DNA of 64,000 nucleotides from an uncultured Clostridia bacterium (GTDB lineage Bacteria; Bacillota; Clostridia; TANB77; CAG-508). The notes below the pieces were generated by a model. That model was given only the letters and a program-made list of their open reading frames with translations, had not been told where the DNA came from and made no database searches. Both the position numbers and the translations under genes were made by a program. Shown piece by piece: positions 8,640 through 18,250 of this stretch. The DNA is taken from contig CAMVJW010000001.1 in the NCBI GenBank assembly GCA_947167965.1, positions 124,001-188,000 on the forward strand, in the 5' to 3' direction. How positions within the stretch are numbered: position 1 is the stretch's first letter; each line of letters opens with the position of its first letter.

Positions 8640-10686
8640 TTATATCTCAATTTTACCTGTAAACTTTGTTTTTATCAAGTTATTTAATCTTAAATTTTTT
8701 TCTTGTTCTAACTTTGAATCTTCTGTAATTATTTGATTTGATAATCTTTGTACTCTTTTTAAAACATCTATATCTTCAAATAAATTTGCTATTTTCATTT
8801 CTGGAATTCCGGTGCTGAGCTGTTCCAAAGAAATCTCCTGAGCCTCTTAATTCTAAATCTTTTTCTGAAATTATAAATCCATCATTTGTTTGGCACATTA
8901 TTTTCATTCTTTCTTGAACAACTTTTCCTTTTCCTTCAAATTTTAAAATACAGTATGATTGATATTCTCCACGTCCTACTCTTCCTCTTAACTGATGAAG
9001 TTGAGCTAACCCAAATCTTTCAGCATTTTCTATAACCATGATATTAGCATTTGGAACATCTACCCCCACTTCTATAACTGTTGTAGAAATTAAAATATCT
9101 ATTTCCTTGTTTTTAAATTTTAGCATTATTTCATCTTTTTCTTTTGGTTTCATTTTTCCATGTAAAAATTCTACTCTAAATTGTGGAAATGTTTCTGTTT
9201 GTAATTTTTCTGCAAGCTCTGTAACAGATTTTAAATCCATTTCTTCATTTTCTTCTACCAATGGACATACAATATAACATTGTCTACCTTGCTTAATTTG
9301 TTTTGTTATAAATGCATTTATTCTGTTTTCCATATCTTTACCAACTGCAAAAGTATCAATTTTTTTTCTATTTGGTGGAAGCTCATCTATAATTGATATA
9401 TCCAAATCACCATACAGAATTAATGCTAAAGTTCTTGGAATTGGTGTTGCTGACATAACTAATACATCTGGATTATTTCCTTTTGCTGAAATTTTTGCTC
9501 TTTGCTTTACTCCAAATCTATGTTGCTCATCTGTTACAACAAGTCCTAAATTATTAAATTCTACATCATCTTCAAGCATTGCATGTGTTCCAATTAGAAT
9601 ATCTATTTCACCATTCTTAAGCCTTTCTTTTAGTTCTTGCTTTTTCTTTTTCGTAATTGCAGATATTAAAAGTTCAATTTTTATTCCAAATTGATTTAAT
9701 GTTTTTTGGAAATTTTCAAAATGTTGAGTTGCTAAAATTGCTGTTGGTGCTAAAATTGCTGCTTGATAACCTGATTTTACCGCTTTATATGCTGCAATTT
9801 CTGAGACTATAGTTTTACCTGAACCAACATCTCCTTGTAATAGTCTATTCATTGGCTTTGAAGTTTCCATATCTAAATCTATTTCTTCTAAAACTCTAAG
9901 TTGAGCTTTAGTTAGTTTAAAAGGTAATGTGTTTATAACATCACTCATTTTTACATTTTTATTAAATTCAATTCCAAGTTCATCATTTTTATAATTTTCT
10001 TTTATTTTTAAAAGTGCTAATTGAAAGCTTAATAATTCCTCAAAAACCAATCTATATCTTGCTTTAATAAAATCTGATTTATTTTCTGGAAAATGAACTT
10101 TTTTCATTGCATTATTTATATCCATCAATTTAAATTGTTCTAAAATATAATCTGGCAAAGTTTCTTCTAGATTCCCATAAGCTTCATTTACTCCATTTTC
10201 AATTATTTTTCTAATTGTATTTTGTGAAATACCATATGTTAAAGGATAAATTGGGATAATTTTCCCAGTATTTTTGTTTTCTCCAGATTCATCAAAAATT
10301 GGAGATTTCATTTCATATCTTCCAAGTTTAATTTCTACTTTTCCATAAAAATTATATGTATGTCCTATTTTTATAACATTCTTTAAATAGCTTTGGTTAT
10401 ACCAAATTATAGTACATGGTGTTTGTCCATCACGAATAACAAGCTTATACATCTTAAGCCTTCTAGCAAAAATCTCTTGAACTTTTGTAATTGCAACACC
10501 TTTAATCAGAGCATCTTCTCCATCTTGGCAATCAGAAAGTCTTTTTGCAATACCTCTATCTTCATAATTTCTAGGAAAATATGATATTAAATCTTGCAAA
10601 GTATTAATATTTAATTTATTTAACAATTTAACTCTTGTTGGTCCAACATTTTTAACATATTGAACTGGCTTGTTTAAATCTATCAT
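8640..10686 (-). CDS. recG: ATP-dependent DNA helicase RecG (requires +1 frameshift at CGG)
   Basis: The complete product would be 681 residues, the normal RecG length. The wedge/OB domain comes first, then the helicase motifs: Walker A QGDVGSGKT, VTDEQHRFG, VMSATPIPRTL and QLRGRVGRGE. RecG remodels stalled replication forks. The frame is broken at codon 626: after DFFGTAQH comes CGG (8811-8809) and the zero frame soon stops. Skipping the C gives GIPEMKIANLF and the normal C-terminus to 8640. No other damage is visible. ATG follows GAGGATC. Either this is a +1 frameshift site (see findings) or a one-base sequence error. Confidence 0.9.
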
Positions 10687-10702
10687 TCTTGATCCTCACT
10701 TG

Positions 10703-10741
10703 AAAAGTCTGTCCCATTTTTAAACCGGGACTGTCCCCAAT
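10703..10741. repeat. REP-like palindromic repeat
   Basis: Contains GTCTGTCCCATTTTTA and CCGGGACTGTCCCC, the same unit that flanks the RAYT transposase gene and occurs at 20.1 kb. Here it overlaps the 3' end of the phosphoesterase gene and supplies its last codons. Confidence 0.8.
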
Positions 10742-11427
10742 TTGAAATCCAGTGCATCTGCACTTACTAATTTGAATTCTATTCCATCTATGTTTCCTTC
10801 GATTGCTTCTTCTATTGATTTTCCATGTAAATGTGCATAATAACATCTTTTTATATTGTATTTTTTTAGTATTCTCATAAATCCTGTATCTAAATTTTCT
10901 TTAATAATTGGTGGATAATGCATAAATACTATTATTTCTTTATTTCCATCAATATTTTTTGAAATTGCATCTTTAATAGATAACTCAAGTCTTAACTCTT
11001 CTCTGGCTAATATTTTTTTAGAATTTTCACTATCTAAATGGTGCAAAGTCCACCCTCTAGAACCACATATTATTTTATTTTCAACTTCTATGCTATTTGT
11101 TTGTAAAAAATCTATTTTTTCAAAATCATTTTCTTTTAAATATTTTTTCATATTGGTAACTGTTGTCCACCAATATTCATGATTTCCCTTCATTAATATT
11201 TTTTTTCCAGGTAAACTACATAAAAATTCGAAATCTTTATATGTATCTTTTAAATGCATTGCCCAAGAAAAATCTCCAGGATGAATTACAGTATCTTCAT
11301 CTTTTACTTTTAACATCCAGTCTTCTTTTATTTTTTCTTCATGATTCTTCCAATTTTCTCCAAATATACCCATTGGTTTTGGATTTCCAAATGATAAATG
11401 TAAGTCTCCTATTGTGTATATTGCCAT
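10720..11427 (-). CDS. Metallophosphoesterase
   Basis: 235 residues with the calcineurin-like metal-binding set in order: GDLHLSFG, HPGDFSWAMH, KGNHEYWW, MHYPP and YAHLHG. It probably hydrolyses a phosphoester using two metal ions; the substrate is unknown. The last residues (LGTVPV) are encoded by an inserted REP-like repeat, so the original C-terminus may have been altered. ATG follows AAAGGAAAC. It lies between recG and tsaD on the same strand. Confidence 0.88.
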   Translation of the reverse strand: MAIYTIGDLHLSFGNPKPMGIFGENWKNHEEKIKEDWMLKVKDEDTVIHPGDFSWAMHLKDTYKDFEFLCSLPGKKILMKGNHEYWWTTVTNMKKYLKENDFEKIDFLQTNSIEVENKIICGSRGWTLHHLDSENSKKILAREELRLELSIKDAISKNIDGNKEIIVFMHYPPIIKENLDTGFMRILKKYNIKRCYYAHLHGKSIEEAIEGNIDGIEFKLVSADALDFKLGTVPV

Positions 11428-11470
11428 TGATTGTTTCCTTTCAGTTTTTTAATGAAATATATCTATACTC

Positions 11471-12460
11471 CTATATTTTTAACCCTGGTATAGCATTTAA
11501 ATCTAGTCCATCTCTTTTTTCATTTATAAAATTATAATATCCGGCACTTGCAATCATTGCAGCATTATCTGTACATAGTTTCATATCTGGCATATATGTT
11601 TTTATGCCTCTATCCTGAAGTTTTAATATTTCTTTTCTAATAAAGCTATTTGCAGAACATCCTCCACCTATTGCTAAAGTATTTAATCCAGTTTGCTCAA
11701 TTGCTTTTAAAGTATTTTCTATTATCACTTCTGTAACAGTTGTTTCGAAACTTGCACATAAATCTGCTTTATTTAGGTCTTTAGTATTATGATTTAAATT
11801 TATTACAGCTGTTTTTATTCCACTAAAACTAAAATCTAAAGAATTATCAAAATGAGTTTTTGGAAGTTTAATAGTTGGTTTTCCTTCGTTTGCTAGTTTG
11901 TCTACTTTAGGTCCTCCAGGATAACCTAATCCTACTACTCTTGCAACTTTGTCAAATGCTTCTCCTATAGCGTCATCTCGTGTTTTTCCTAAAACTTCAA
12001 ATTCTGTATATCCTTTAACATGAATAATTTGAGTATTTCCTCCTGAAATTAATAAACATATAAAAGGTGGTTTTAAGTCTTTATGTGTAATATAATTTGC
12101 TGCAATATGTCCATGTATGTGATTTACTCCAACTAATGGTTTATTACTAGCATAACTTAATGCTTTTCCATAAGATACTCCTACTAATAATGCTCCTACT
12201 AATCCAGGACCATAAGTAGGTGTAATTGCATCTATATCATCAAATGTAACATTTGCTTCTTTTAAAGCATATTTTACTACTCTAGAAATTGCTTCAACAT
12301 GATTTCTTGATGCAATTTCTGGTACTACCCCACCGTATTTTTCATGTATTGGTATCTGTGTATCTATAATATTTGCAAGTAATTCTCTTCCATTTTTTAC
12401 AATTGCTACTGATGTTTCATCACAACTAGTTTCTATTCCAAGTGTTAATATATCTTTCAT
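11471..12460 (-). CDS. tsaD: tRNA N6-adenosine threonylcarbamoyltransferase TsaD
   Basis: 329 residues, ASKHA-fold. It transfers threonylcarbamoyl to A37 of ANN-decoding tRNAs together with TsaB/TsaE. Seen: the nucleotide-binding start GIETSCDETS, the metal-binding HIHGHIAA and the phosphate loops LISGGNTQI and IGGGCSANS. TsaC, which makes the threonylcarbamoyl-AMP substrate, is encoded about 1.5 kb upstream on the same strand. ATG follows GGGAGAT. Confidence 0.95.
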   Translation of the reverse strand: MKDILTLGIETSCDETSVAIVKNGRELLANIIDTQIPIHEKYGGVVPEIASRNHVEAISRVVKYALKEANVTFDDIDAITPTYGPGLVGALLVGVSYGKALSYASNKPLVGVNHIHGHIAANYITHKDLKPPFICLLISGGNTQIIHVKGYTEFEVLGKTRDDAIGEAFDKVARVVGLGYPGGPKVDKLANEGKPTIKLPKTHFDNSLDFSFSGIKTAVINLNHNTKDLNKADLCASFETTVTEVIIENTLKAIEQTGLNTLAIGGGCSANSFIRKEILKLQDRGIKTYMPDMKLCTDNAAMIASAGYYNFINEKRDGLDLNAIPGLKI

Positions 12461-12462
12461 TT

Positions 12463-13833
12463 CTATCTCCCAGTCATCATTAATCTATATATTATATTTG
12501 TAAATAAATTTTGAATATATTCAGCACTTTTGCCATTTAAATAAACAAATTCATTGTCTTTAGCTTTTTCAATTGCTAAATTTTCATTAAATTTAACAGT
12601 GTTATTATACTTAATAGACATTGAATTATCAAATATTGTTAATGCATCACTATTATTATTAGTAGTTAAATTCAAAGCTTCCTGAACCTCATTTTGAGAG
12701 TCTATTCCTTTATATTCAATTGAAACTGACATAAATTCTTTTCCATCTTCTAAGATTTTTATATTATATACTAATTTATCATTTTCTCTGCTTTTTTCAA
12801 TTTCAACTTTTGATAATTCTTTTTCTTTTTCTTGATAATTGTAGGTAATTCCATTATTTGTTTTGTTTAATATTATAGCATAATTGCCATTTAAAATTTC
12901 TATTTTATATACTTTTTTATCCTTAACATGTAAATTAAATTCATATGTTTTATTTTCTTTTGTTTCATCAGAATTATTTTCATTATTATTCTTAATATCA
13001 TTTACATCATCTTGAAGTTTTTCTTTAAGTTCTTCAATTTGCTTATCTATTTCATTTTCTTTAACAATTCCAAAGCTTAAATAATACTTTTTAATTATTC
13101 CCCAAAGCATTTCATCATCTTTTACATTTTCAAGAATTTTATTTGATATTTCATCTAGTTGCTCATCATTTAGTTTTAAAGAATATATAGTTTCATCATC
13201 TTTATTTATCTTTGAAAACATATCATCATTTAAAGAATCAGACAATAATTTTCCATATTTTTCTTTTAACTCATTAACTTCTTCTTTTGTAACTATTGAT
13301 TCAATATCATTATTAAATTCAATTTTATCTGGAATATATTCTAATTGTTCTTCTTTAATTCCAAGTTCTTTTGCTAGTGCTTTTAAATTTTCATTTTTAA
13401 TGGCAATATAACTGTTTAAAATACCATTGATTTTAAATCCCAAAGTTTGATCTTGAATCAAAAGATCTGCACTTAAATCTTTAATTTGAGAATTATTAAC
13501 TTTTATGTTTTGAAAGTAATATTTATTGGCAACATCAACTTTACCATTAAAGCTGATATTTAAATTATCTAAGTTTCCCCAGCTTCTTCCTTTTGTACTT
13601 ATTTCACCATTAGTTTCATATGGTGTATTTTTTGTTTTTTCTTTATACTCCTTTAGTTTTTCATCATTTAGTTCACTATAAACTGATTTTCCCATTTCTG
13701 AAATGTATTTCATATACATTTGCTTATTTGTTTTAAACATATCCGTAAAAAAATATAATCCTGCTACTGTTCCAAGTGATACTATTAATAATACTATAAT
13801 AGTTACAATTAAAATTTTAATTCCTTTTTTCAT
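12463..13833 (-). CDS. Membrane-anchored extracytoplasmic protein of unknown function
   Basis: About 456 residues: an N-terminal transmembrane helix (about residues 5-28) and a long charged extracellular part rich in Lys, Glu and Asn, with beta-strand-like blocks and a low-complexity stretch near residue 290. It resembles clostridial surface proteins with no assigned function. The frame is open to 13857, but AAAGGAAG lies just before the ATG at 13833, which also gives a cleaner signal anchor. It ends three bases before tsaD begins, so the two are cotranscribed. Confidence 0.6.
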   Translation of the reverse strand: MKKGIKILIVTIIVLLIVSLGTVAGLYFFTDMFKTNKQMYMKYISEMGKSVYSELNDEKLKEYKEKTKNTPYETNGEISTKGRSWGNLDNLNISFNGKVDVANKYYFQNIKVNNSQIKDLSADLLIQDQTLGFKINGILNSYIAIKNENLKALAKELGIKEEQLEYIPDKIEFNNDIESIVTKEEVNELKEKYGKLLSDSLNDDMFSKINKDDETIYSLKLNDEQLDEISNKILENVKDDEMLWGIIKKYYLSFGIVKENEIDKQIEELKEKLQDDVNDIKNNNENNSDETKENKTYEFNLHVKDKKVYKIEILNGNYAIILNKTNNGITYNYQEKEKELSKVEIEKSRENDKLVYNIKILEDGKEFMSVSIEYKGIDSQNEVQEALNLTTNNNSDALTIFDNSMSIKYNNTVKFNENLAIEKAKDNEFVYLNGKSAEYIQNLFTNIIYRLMMTGR

Positions 13834-13978
13834 TTTTATCTTCCTTTCTTTGCACATGAGTATTTTATTAGTAAAAACGTTGTTGTTTTATCTTTTGTGC
13901 TTTTTTATTTTCTTATTATACAGTATTTGTTTATTTTTGAAAACATTTTTCATTATTTTTTATTCATTTTTTTTATAA

Positions 13979-14578
13979 TTACATAATTATTTTTTTTATT
14001 CTTTCTAATTTTATAGGTCCTTCTCTTATAATTTTTATTTTATCAGAAGTACAATCTACAATTGTACTTGCTTGTCCATATGAAGTGTTTCCTTCTAAAA
14101 TCCCATCTAAATTCGGAATATTTTTTTCTATTTCTTCTATATTTTTACACACAGGTTCTCCACTAATATTTGCACTAGTCATAAAAAGTGGACTTTCAAT
14201 CTTTTTAATTAATTCTTTTAGAGGTTTTGAAGTAGCCATTCTAATAGCAATTAATTTTAATCCATTATTTACATAATCTGGAACATACTTCTTTTTTTCT
14301 AACATAATAGTAATTGGTCCTGGCATAATTTCTATAATTATTTTTTTTGATTTTTCATCTATATTTGCAATACTATTTATTTGATTTAAATCTGCACACA
14401 TTACCGGAAATATTTTGTTTTCTAATCTATACTTAATTCTATCAAGCTTTTCTTTAGCTTTTTTAGAATTTATACATGCACACAAACCATATACAGTATC
14501 TGTTGGTACAGCAATTACTCCATCATTTTTTAATATATTTGCAAGCTTATCAATTTCTGTATTTTTATATATTTTCAT
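13979..14578 (-). CDS. tsaC: Threonylcarbamoyl-AMP synthase (TsaC/Sua5/YwlC family)
   Basis: 199 residues, YrdC-fold. It makes L-threonylcarbamoyladenylate from Thr, bicarbonate and ATP for t6A37 tRNA modification. Motifs: GVIAVPTDTVYGLCA at the N-terminus, KRxx-type basic residues around KYRLENK, MTSANISGEP near residue 133, and STIVDC and IIREGPI at the end. There is no C-terminal Sua5 domain. ATG follows AAGGAGAC. Confidence 0.93.
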   Translation of the reverse strand: MKIYKNTEIDKLANILKNDGVIAVPTDTVYGLCACINSKKAKEKLDRIKYRLENKIFPVMCADLNQINSIANIDEKSKKIIIEIMPGPITIMLEKKKYVPDYVNNGLKLIAIRMATSKPLKELIKKIESPLFMTSANISGEPVCKNIEEIEKNIPNLDGILEGNTSYGQASTIVDCTSDKIKIIREGPIKLERIKKIIM

Positions 14579-14667
14579 TAATTAGTCTCCTTATAATGCA
14601 ATAATATATCACATTTTCTTTTAAAAAGATACTATTTTTGTAAAAACTACATTCAAAAATATGTAAA

Positions 14668-14716
14668 AAATAAGATTTTTCCAATAAATTTATATTTATA
14701 AAGAAAAATCTTATTT
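14668..14716 (-). terminator. Terminator after spoVM
   Basis: AATAAGATTTTTC and GAAAAATCTTATT form a hairpin about 20 bases past the spoVM stop on the minus strand. Confidence 0.7.
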
Positions 14717-14736
14717 TGAAGACTTTAATTACTTTA

Positions 14737-14811
14737 TTATTCTTTTATTTTAAACACAAATTTTACAAGTCCTCTAAACATTTTAGGAACTTTTTTAACT
14801 ACAATCTTCAT
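14737..14811 (-). CDS. spoVM: Stage V sporulation protein M (SpoVM), 24 residues
   Basis: The 24-residue frame reads MKIVVKKVPKMF then RGLVKFVFKIKE. It matches SpoVM in length, in the MK start, in the proline at position 9 and in the amphipathic basic helix that follows. In Bacillus this peptide recognises the positively curved forespore membrane and tethers SpoIVA for coat assembly. A perfect GGAGGT site lies before the ATG. It is too short for usual ORF finders. A small membrane-protein gene precedes it. Confidence 0.82.
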   Translation of the reverse strand: MKIVVKKVPKMFRGLVKFVFKIKE

Positions 14812-14822
14812 TTATGTACCTC

Positions 14823-14972
14823 CTAACAAGCAAGCCATGAAAAGCCAACTGCAATCAAAGCTAACCCAATTAATATTTGCCATCCTATAATTGGAAGTAA
14901 AATAACCATTAAAATTCCTAATCCTAAACCTATAAAACATACCCCTAAAGTTTTCTTAAAAAGACCTTTCAT
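14823..14972 (-). CDS. Small two-helix membrane protein upstream of spoVM
   Basis: About 49 residues, two hydrophobic helices (KKTLGVCFIGLGLGILMVIL and GWQILIGLALIAVGFSWL). The frame is open to 15053, but TTGGAGG lies eight bases before the ATG at 14972, so that start is preferred. Small proteins of this shape often lie next to spoVM in Clostridia; the function is unknown. Confidence 0.65.
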   Translation of the reverse strand: MKGLFKKTLGVCFIGLGLGILMVILLPIIGWQILIGLALIAVGFSWLAC

Positions 14973-15114
14973 ACCATTTCCTCCAATTAAAGAATTATAT
15001 TTCACTTTTAATTTATTATATGTTTTTTGTAGATTATTGTTACCTTTTGACATTTATTTTTTGTAAAGGTATAATTCTTAATAATAAGTAATTTAGAAAG
15101 GACTATAGTTTTAT

Positions 15115-15750
15115 ATGAAAAAAAAAGATTTAATTGAATTAATTGATGTTTTAAAACAAACCTATCCCGATGCAAAATGTAGCCTAGACTTTAATACTCC
15201 ATTTGAACTTGTAGCAGCAGTTTGCTTGTCCGCACAATGTACAGATGAAAGAGTAAATTTAACAACCCCAAAATTATTTGATAGATGTAAAAATATTTCT
15301 GATTATGCAAATATTGATCTCCAAGAACTTGAATCAATTATTCACCCTTGTGGTTTTTATAAAAATAAAGCAAAAAATCTAAAACTCTGTGCAAAACAAG
15401 TTTTAGAAAAATTTGATGGTATAGTCCCAAACAATATGGAAGATTTAGTAACACTTGCTGGTGTAGGTAGAAAAAGTGCAAATGTTATTATGCTTGAAGT
15501 ATATAATAATCCACAAGGAATTGCTGTGGATACACATTGTAAAAGATTATCAAATAGAATAGGTCTATCTAAAGAAAAAGACCCTTTAAAAATTGAACAG
15601 GACTTACTTAAAATTTTTGATAAATCAGATTACAAAGACATAAATCACTTATTTATATGGCATGGTAGAAATACTTGTAAATCTCAAAATCCACTTTGTG
15701 AAAATTGTACAATAAAACATTTATGTAACCATTACAGAGCGAAAAACTAA
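15115..15750 (+). CDS. nth: Endonuclease III (DNA glycosylase/AP lyase)
   Basis: 211 residues. It removes oxidised pyrimidines from DNA. Seen: the helix-hairpin-helix LVTLAGVGRKSANVIM with the catalytic lysine (GVGRKSA), the catalytic aspartate in VDTHCKRLSNRIGL and the 4Fe-4S cluster cysteines near the C-terminus (C-x6-C-x2-C-x5-C, CKSQNPLCENCTIKHLC). ATG follows AAAGGAC. It is divergent from spoVM and convergent with ytfJ. Confidence 0.95.
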   Translation: MKKKDLIELIDVLKQTYPDAKCSLDFNTPFELVAAVCLSAQCTDERVNLTTPKLFDRCKNISDYANIDLQELESIIHPCGFYKNKAKNLKLCAKQVLEKFDGIVPNNMEDLVTLAGVGRKSANVIMLEVYNNPQGIAVDTHCKRLSNRIGLSKEKDPLKIEQDLLKIFDKSDYKDINHLFIWHGRNTCKSQNPLCENCTIKHLCNHYRAKN

Positions 15751-16163
15751 TTTTGCTCTGTTTGTTTTTTTGTTTTACATTTTATTTTTTCCATAATCTC
15801 TGGAACATAATCTAATAATTTATCTACAGTATTTGAATGTTCAACTGGTAACATTTTAACCATATTTGGTTGAATTACTAAAAATGCAATTGGTTTAATA
15901 GAAACTCCAGCTCCTGCTCCTCCACCAAATGGTAATCTATATTGAATTTGCTCATCTTTATCACTTTTATTGTATTCATCTAAAGTTTCGCCTTTAAATT
16001 CACTTCCCCCTGATGCAAATCCAAAAGAGACTTTTGAAATTGGAATAATCACAGTATTATCTGATGTTTGTATAGTGTCCCCAATTATAGTATTTACATC
16101 TACCATTTCTTTAAGTTTACTCATTGATGTTGCCATAATTTCTTCTATTGGATGATCCATCAT
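15747..16163 (-). CDS. ytfJ: GerW/YtfJ-family sporulation protein
   Basis: 138 residues: HPIEEIMATSMSKLKEMVD at the start, then PISKVSFGFASGGSEF and a glycine-rich FGGGAGAGVSIKPIAFLVI, the hallmarks of the GerW/YtfJ family, which acts in spore germination in Bacillus. The next gene upstream is a DUF2953 (YtfI-like) protein, the same pairing as ytfI-ytfJ in Bacillus, which supports the call. The start follows GAAGGAGG; two adjacent ATGs are possible. Confidence 0.88.
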   Translation of the reverse strand: MMDHPIEEIMATSMSKLKEMVDVNTIIGDTIQTSDNTVIIPISKVSFGFASGGSEFKGETLDEYNKSDKDEQIQYRLPFGGGAGAGVSIKPIAFLVIQPNMVKMLPVEHSNTVDKLLDYVPEIMEKIKCKTKKQTEQN

Positions 16164-16189
16164 TAAAATCCTCCTTCATAAATATATTT

Positions 16190-16738
16190 TCATTTATCCT
16201 TTTTTAAAACTGTATAAATAATATGTAACAATTTTAGATTTATTATACAATTTATATCAAACTTTAATATATTTTCTTCTCCATAAATAGGCTGTATTCT
16301 CCACTTTTTATAAGTAGTTATATTTAAATATCTTTCAAATAAAGTTGATATGATACTAGATAATATACCTATGCTTATTGCTGTTATTGCTGCATCTTCA
16401 ATTCCTATATCTAAATTTAAATTTATTTTTTCTACATTAATATCTAATCTTTTGATAGATTTTATTTTATTAGAAATATCTTTTTTTCTTGTATTTGTTT
16501 TTATTAGCTTTTTTATATTAAATAAATTTTTATTCTTTATACTGTTCTTTTTTATTTTTATCTTAAACAATTTTATAAAACCTAATAGTTTAAATATCAA
16601 AAATATTTTAAAGTCTATTTCTTTTTTATTTGAATCAATATAGCCATTTAGGTTATCTATTTTAATTTGAATTGAAGAAAATACTACTAGTAAAAACAAA
16701 ATAAATATGCTTAATAAAAAAAATAAAATATTATTCAC
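16190..16738 (-). CDS. DUF2953 (YtfI-like) protein
   Basis: 182 residues. An N-terminal transmembrane helix (about 1-22) is followed by a basic region (IKSIKRLDINVEKINLNLDI) and a hydrophobic segment near residue 115 (AAITAISIGILSSIISTLF). It matches the DUF2953 proteins that accompany ytfJ. The start is a GTG. Function unknown, probably sporulation-linked through its partner. Confidence 0.7.
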   Translation of the reverse strand: MNNILFFLLSIFILFLLVVFSSIQIKIDNLNGYIDSNKKEIDFKIFLIFKLLGFIKLFKIKIKKNSIKNKNLFNIKKLIKTNTRKKDISNKIKSIKRLDINVEKINLNLDIGIEDAAITAISIGILSSIISTLFERYLNITTYKKWRIQPIYGEENILKFDINCIINLKLLHIIYTVLKKDK

Positions 16739-16807
16739 CTCTTTTAAATAAGATTAATAATATTTTTTTCTATTTTTTTTATTTTATACATGATAAATTT
16801 ATTCAAA

Positions 16808-17158
16808 AAAAGAGTAAATCTGTAAGCCGGGTTCTGTCTTCAAAATTAGTCATTTATCTAGGCTATATATCACTATATAGCTCAAGCCACGCAAATTTGG
16901 ACCGCCGAGCAAGCGTTAAAATCCAATTGAGGTGTTGCTCCAGATGGGGTTTACACTGACACTATATGTCACCATATAGTCGGTAAGCTCTTACCTTACC
17001 TTTTCATCCTTACCACAATTATGTGGCGGTTATTTTCTGTTGCACTTTCCTTAAGGTCGCCCTCACTAGACGTTATCTAGCATCTTTGCTCTATGAAGCC
17101 CGGACTTTCCTCTCGTAAATCCTTTCGAATTTTACCAGCGACTAATCAATTTACTCTA
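16808..17158 (-). ncRNA. rnpB: RNase P RNA
   Basis: On the minus strand the RNA contains GAGGAAAGTCCGGGCTT near the 5' end and the 3' partner ACAGAACCCGGCTTAC, the two most conserved parts of bacterial RNase P RNA, plus a GCAGAGxx-type P4 region and an internal GGTAAG-rich core. It is the catalytic subunit that trims tRNA 5' leaders. End positions are approximate. Confidence 0.93.
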
Positions 17159-17245
17159 TTTAAAAATTATACCATTTTTTTTTACTTAGGTCAATTGAAT
17201 AATTACATATTTTATTGTTAACAATAGTATTGGAGGATATTTTAA

Positions 17246-17527
17246 ATGTTAGTAAGTGTTCGTATGCAAAGTAAAAAAAACGGTGAATTAAATAGATTTT
17301 TAAGCAAGTTTTATAATACAAATTTAGATATTTTTTATGAAAAAGTTTGGATAAATAAATATAAAAATCCCGTTGAAATGATTGACTTAATAGGAGCATA
17401 TATTGATAATTCTGATAAATATAATATAAAAATGTGGATCAATTTAGATCCAAATATTTATATCAAAATTACAAAAGATAATGCTGATATTGTTATTAAA
17501 TATTTATTTGAAAGATATCCATATTAG
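17246..17527 (+). CDS. Small hypothetical protein
   Basis: 93 residues, soluble, with an Asn/Lys/Ile-rich composition. ATG follows GGAGG and the gene ends in a clear terminator, so it is probably real. It contains the out-of-frame CGG in AAA AAC GGT and reads through it normally, which is a useful control for the CGG observation. I recognise no domain. Confidence 0.6.
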   Translation: MLVSVRMQSKKNGELNRFLSKFYNTNLDIFYEKVWINKYKNPVEMIDLIGAYIDNSDKYNIKMWINLDPNIYIKITKDNADIVIKYLFERYPY

Positions 17528-17564
17528 AATATATTGTAGTGTCTAATATTGAATTCTTTTTAAA

Positions 17565-17608
17565 AAAATAAGATTTTGTATTTTTTTAATTTTTACAAAA
17601 TCTTATTC
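17565..17608. terminator. Bidirectional terminator
   Basis: AATAAGATTTTGTA and TACAAAATCTTATT form a hairpin between the convergent genes at 17246-17527 and 17636-18181. Confidence 0.8.
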
Positions 17609-17635
17609 TTATACTTTTTTAAATTTTCAAGTACA

Positions 17636-18181
17636 TTATTTTTCTGTGTTAGCTTCATTTTCTTTAGTTTCGTCTTCTTTGCTGTTTTTATCACAGTTTT
17701 CTTCATTACATTCTTCTTTTGTATCATCTTTGCAATCTTTACAAGATTCATTCTCAGAGTCTCCACCTTGATTATCATCAATAACTTCAACTTCTTTTGC
17801 AGGCTCTTCTTTAATTTCTGGTTGTTCTTTTCCACAATTTGGGCAATAATGAGATTTTATAGGCATTTTTTCTCCACATTCTGCACATGCTTTTTCATTA
17901 GATAGTTCTAATATTGCGCTGTTATAAGCTTCAATTTCTTCACAAAGAATATCAATTTTAGAACATTCCTCTTCTAAATCTTTTTTTATACAAAGATCTT
18001 CACTTGATACATGTTTTTGGTATACTTTTTTTCCTATTTCTTGATAAACATTATTAATTTTTGATTTATTATCATTAATCTTAATCTTTAATTTTGCCTC
18101 TTTAGCAATTTTAGCAGTTATTTCAGCAGCTCCTTTATATGTTTCACTTGCCTTTTTTGTTAATTTATCAAAAAATTCCAT
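17636..18181 (-). CDS. Zinc-ribbon protein with acidic tail
   Basis: 181 residues. A helical N-terminal part (FFDKLTKKASETYKGAAEIT, likely coiled coil to about residue 85) is followed by a zinc ribbon CAECGEK-x9-CPNCGKE, then an acidic, Cys-containing low-complexity tail (about 120-181). This layout is common in Firmicute proteins of unknown function. ATG follows GGAAGG. Confidence 0.7.
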   Translation of the reverse strand: MEFFDKLTKKASETYKGAAEITAKIAKEAKLKIKINDNKSKINNVYQEIGKKVYQKHVSSEDLCIKKDLEEECSKIDILCEEIEAYNSAILELSNEKACAECGEKMPIKSHYCPNCGKEQPEIKEEPAKEVEVIDDNQGGDSENESCKDCKDDTKEECNEENCDKNSKEDETKENEANTEK

Positions 18182-18250
18182 TTTATATCAATCCTTCCTT
18201 ATTAATTATTATATAGTATATATGTTTTTGCTATATTTATACTAAATTTA

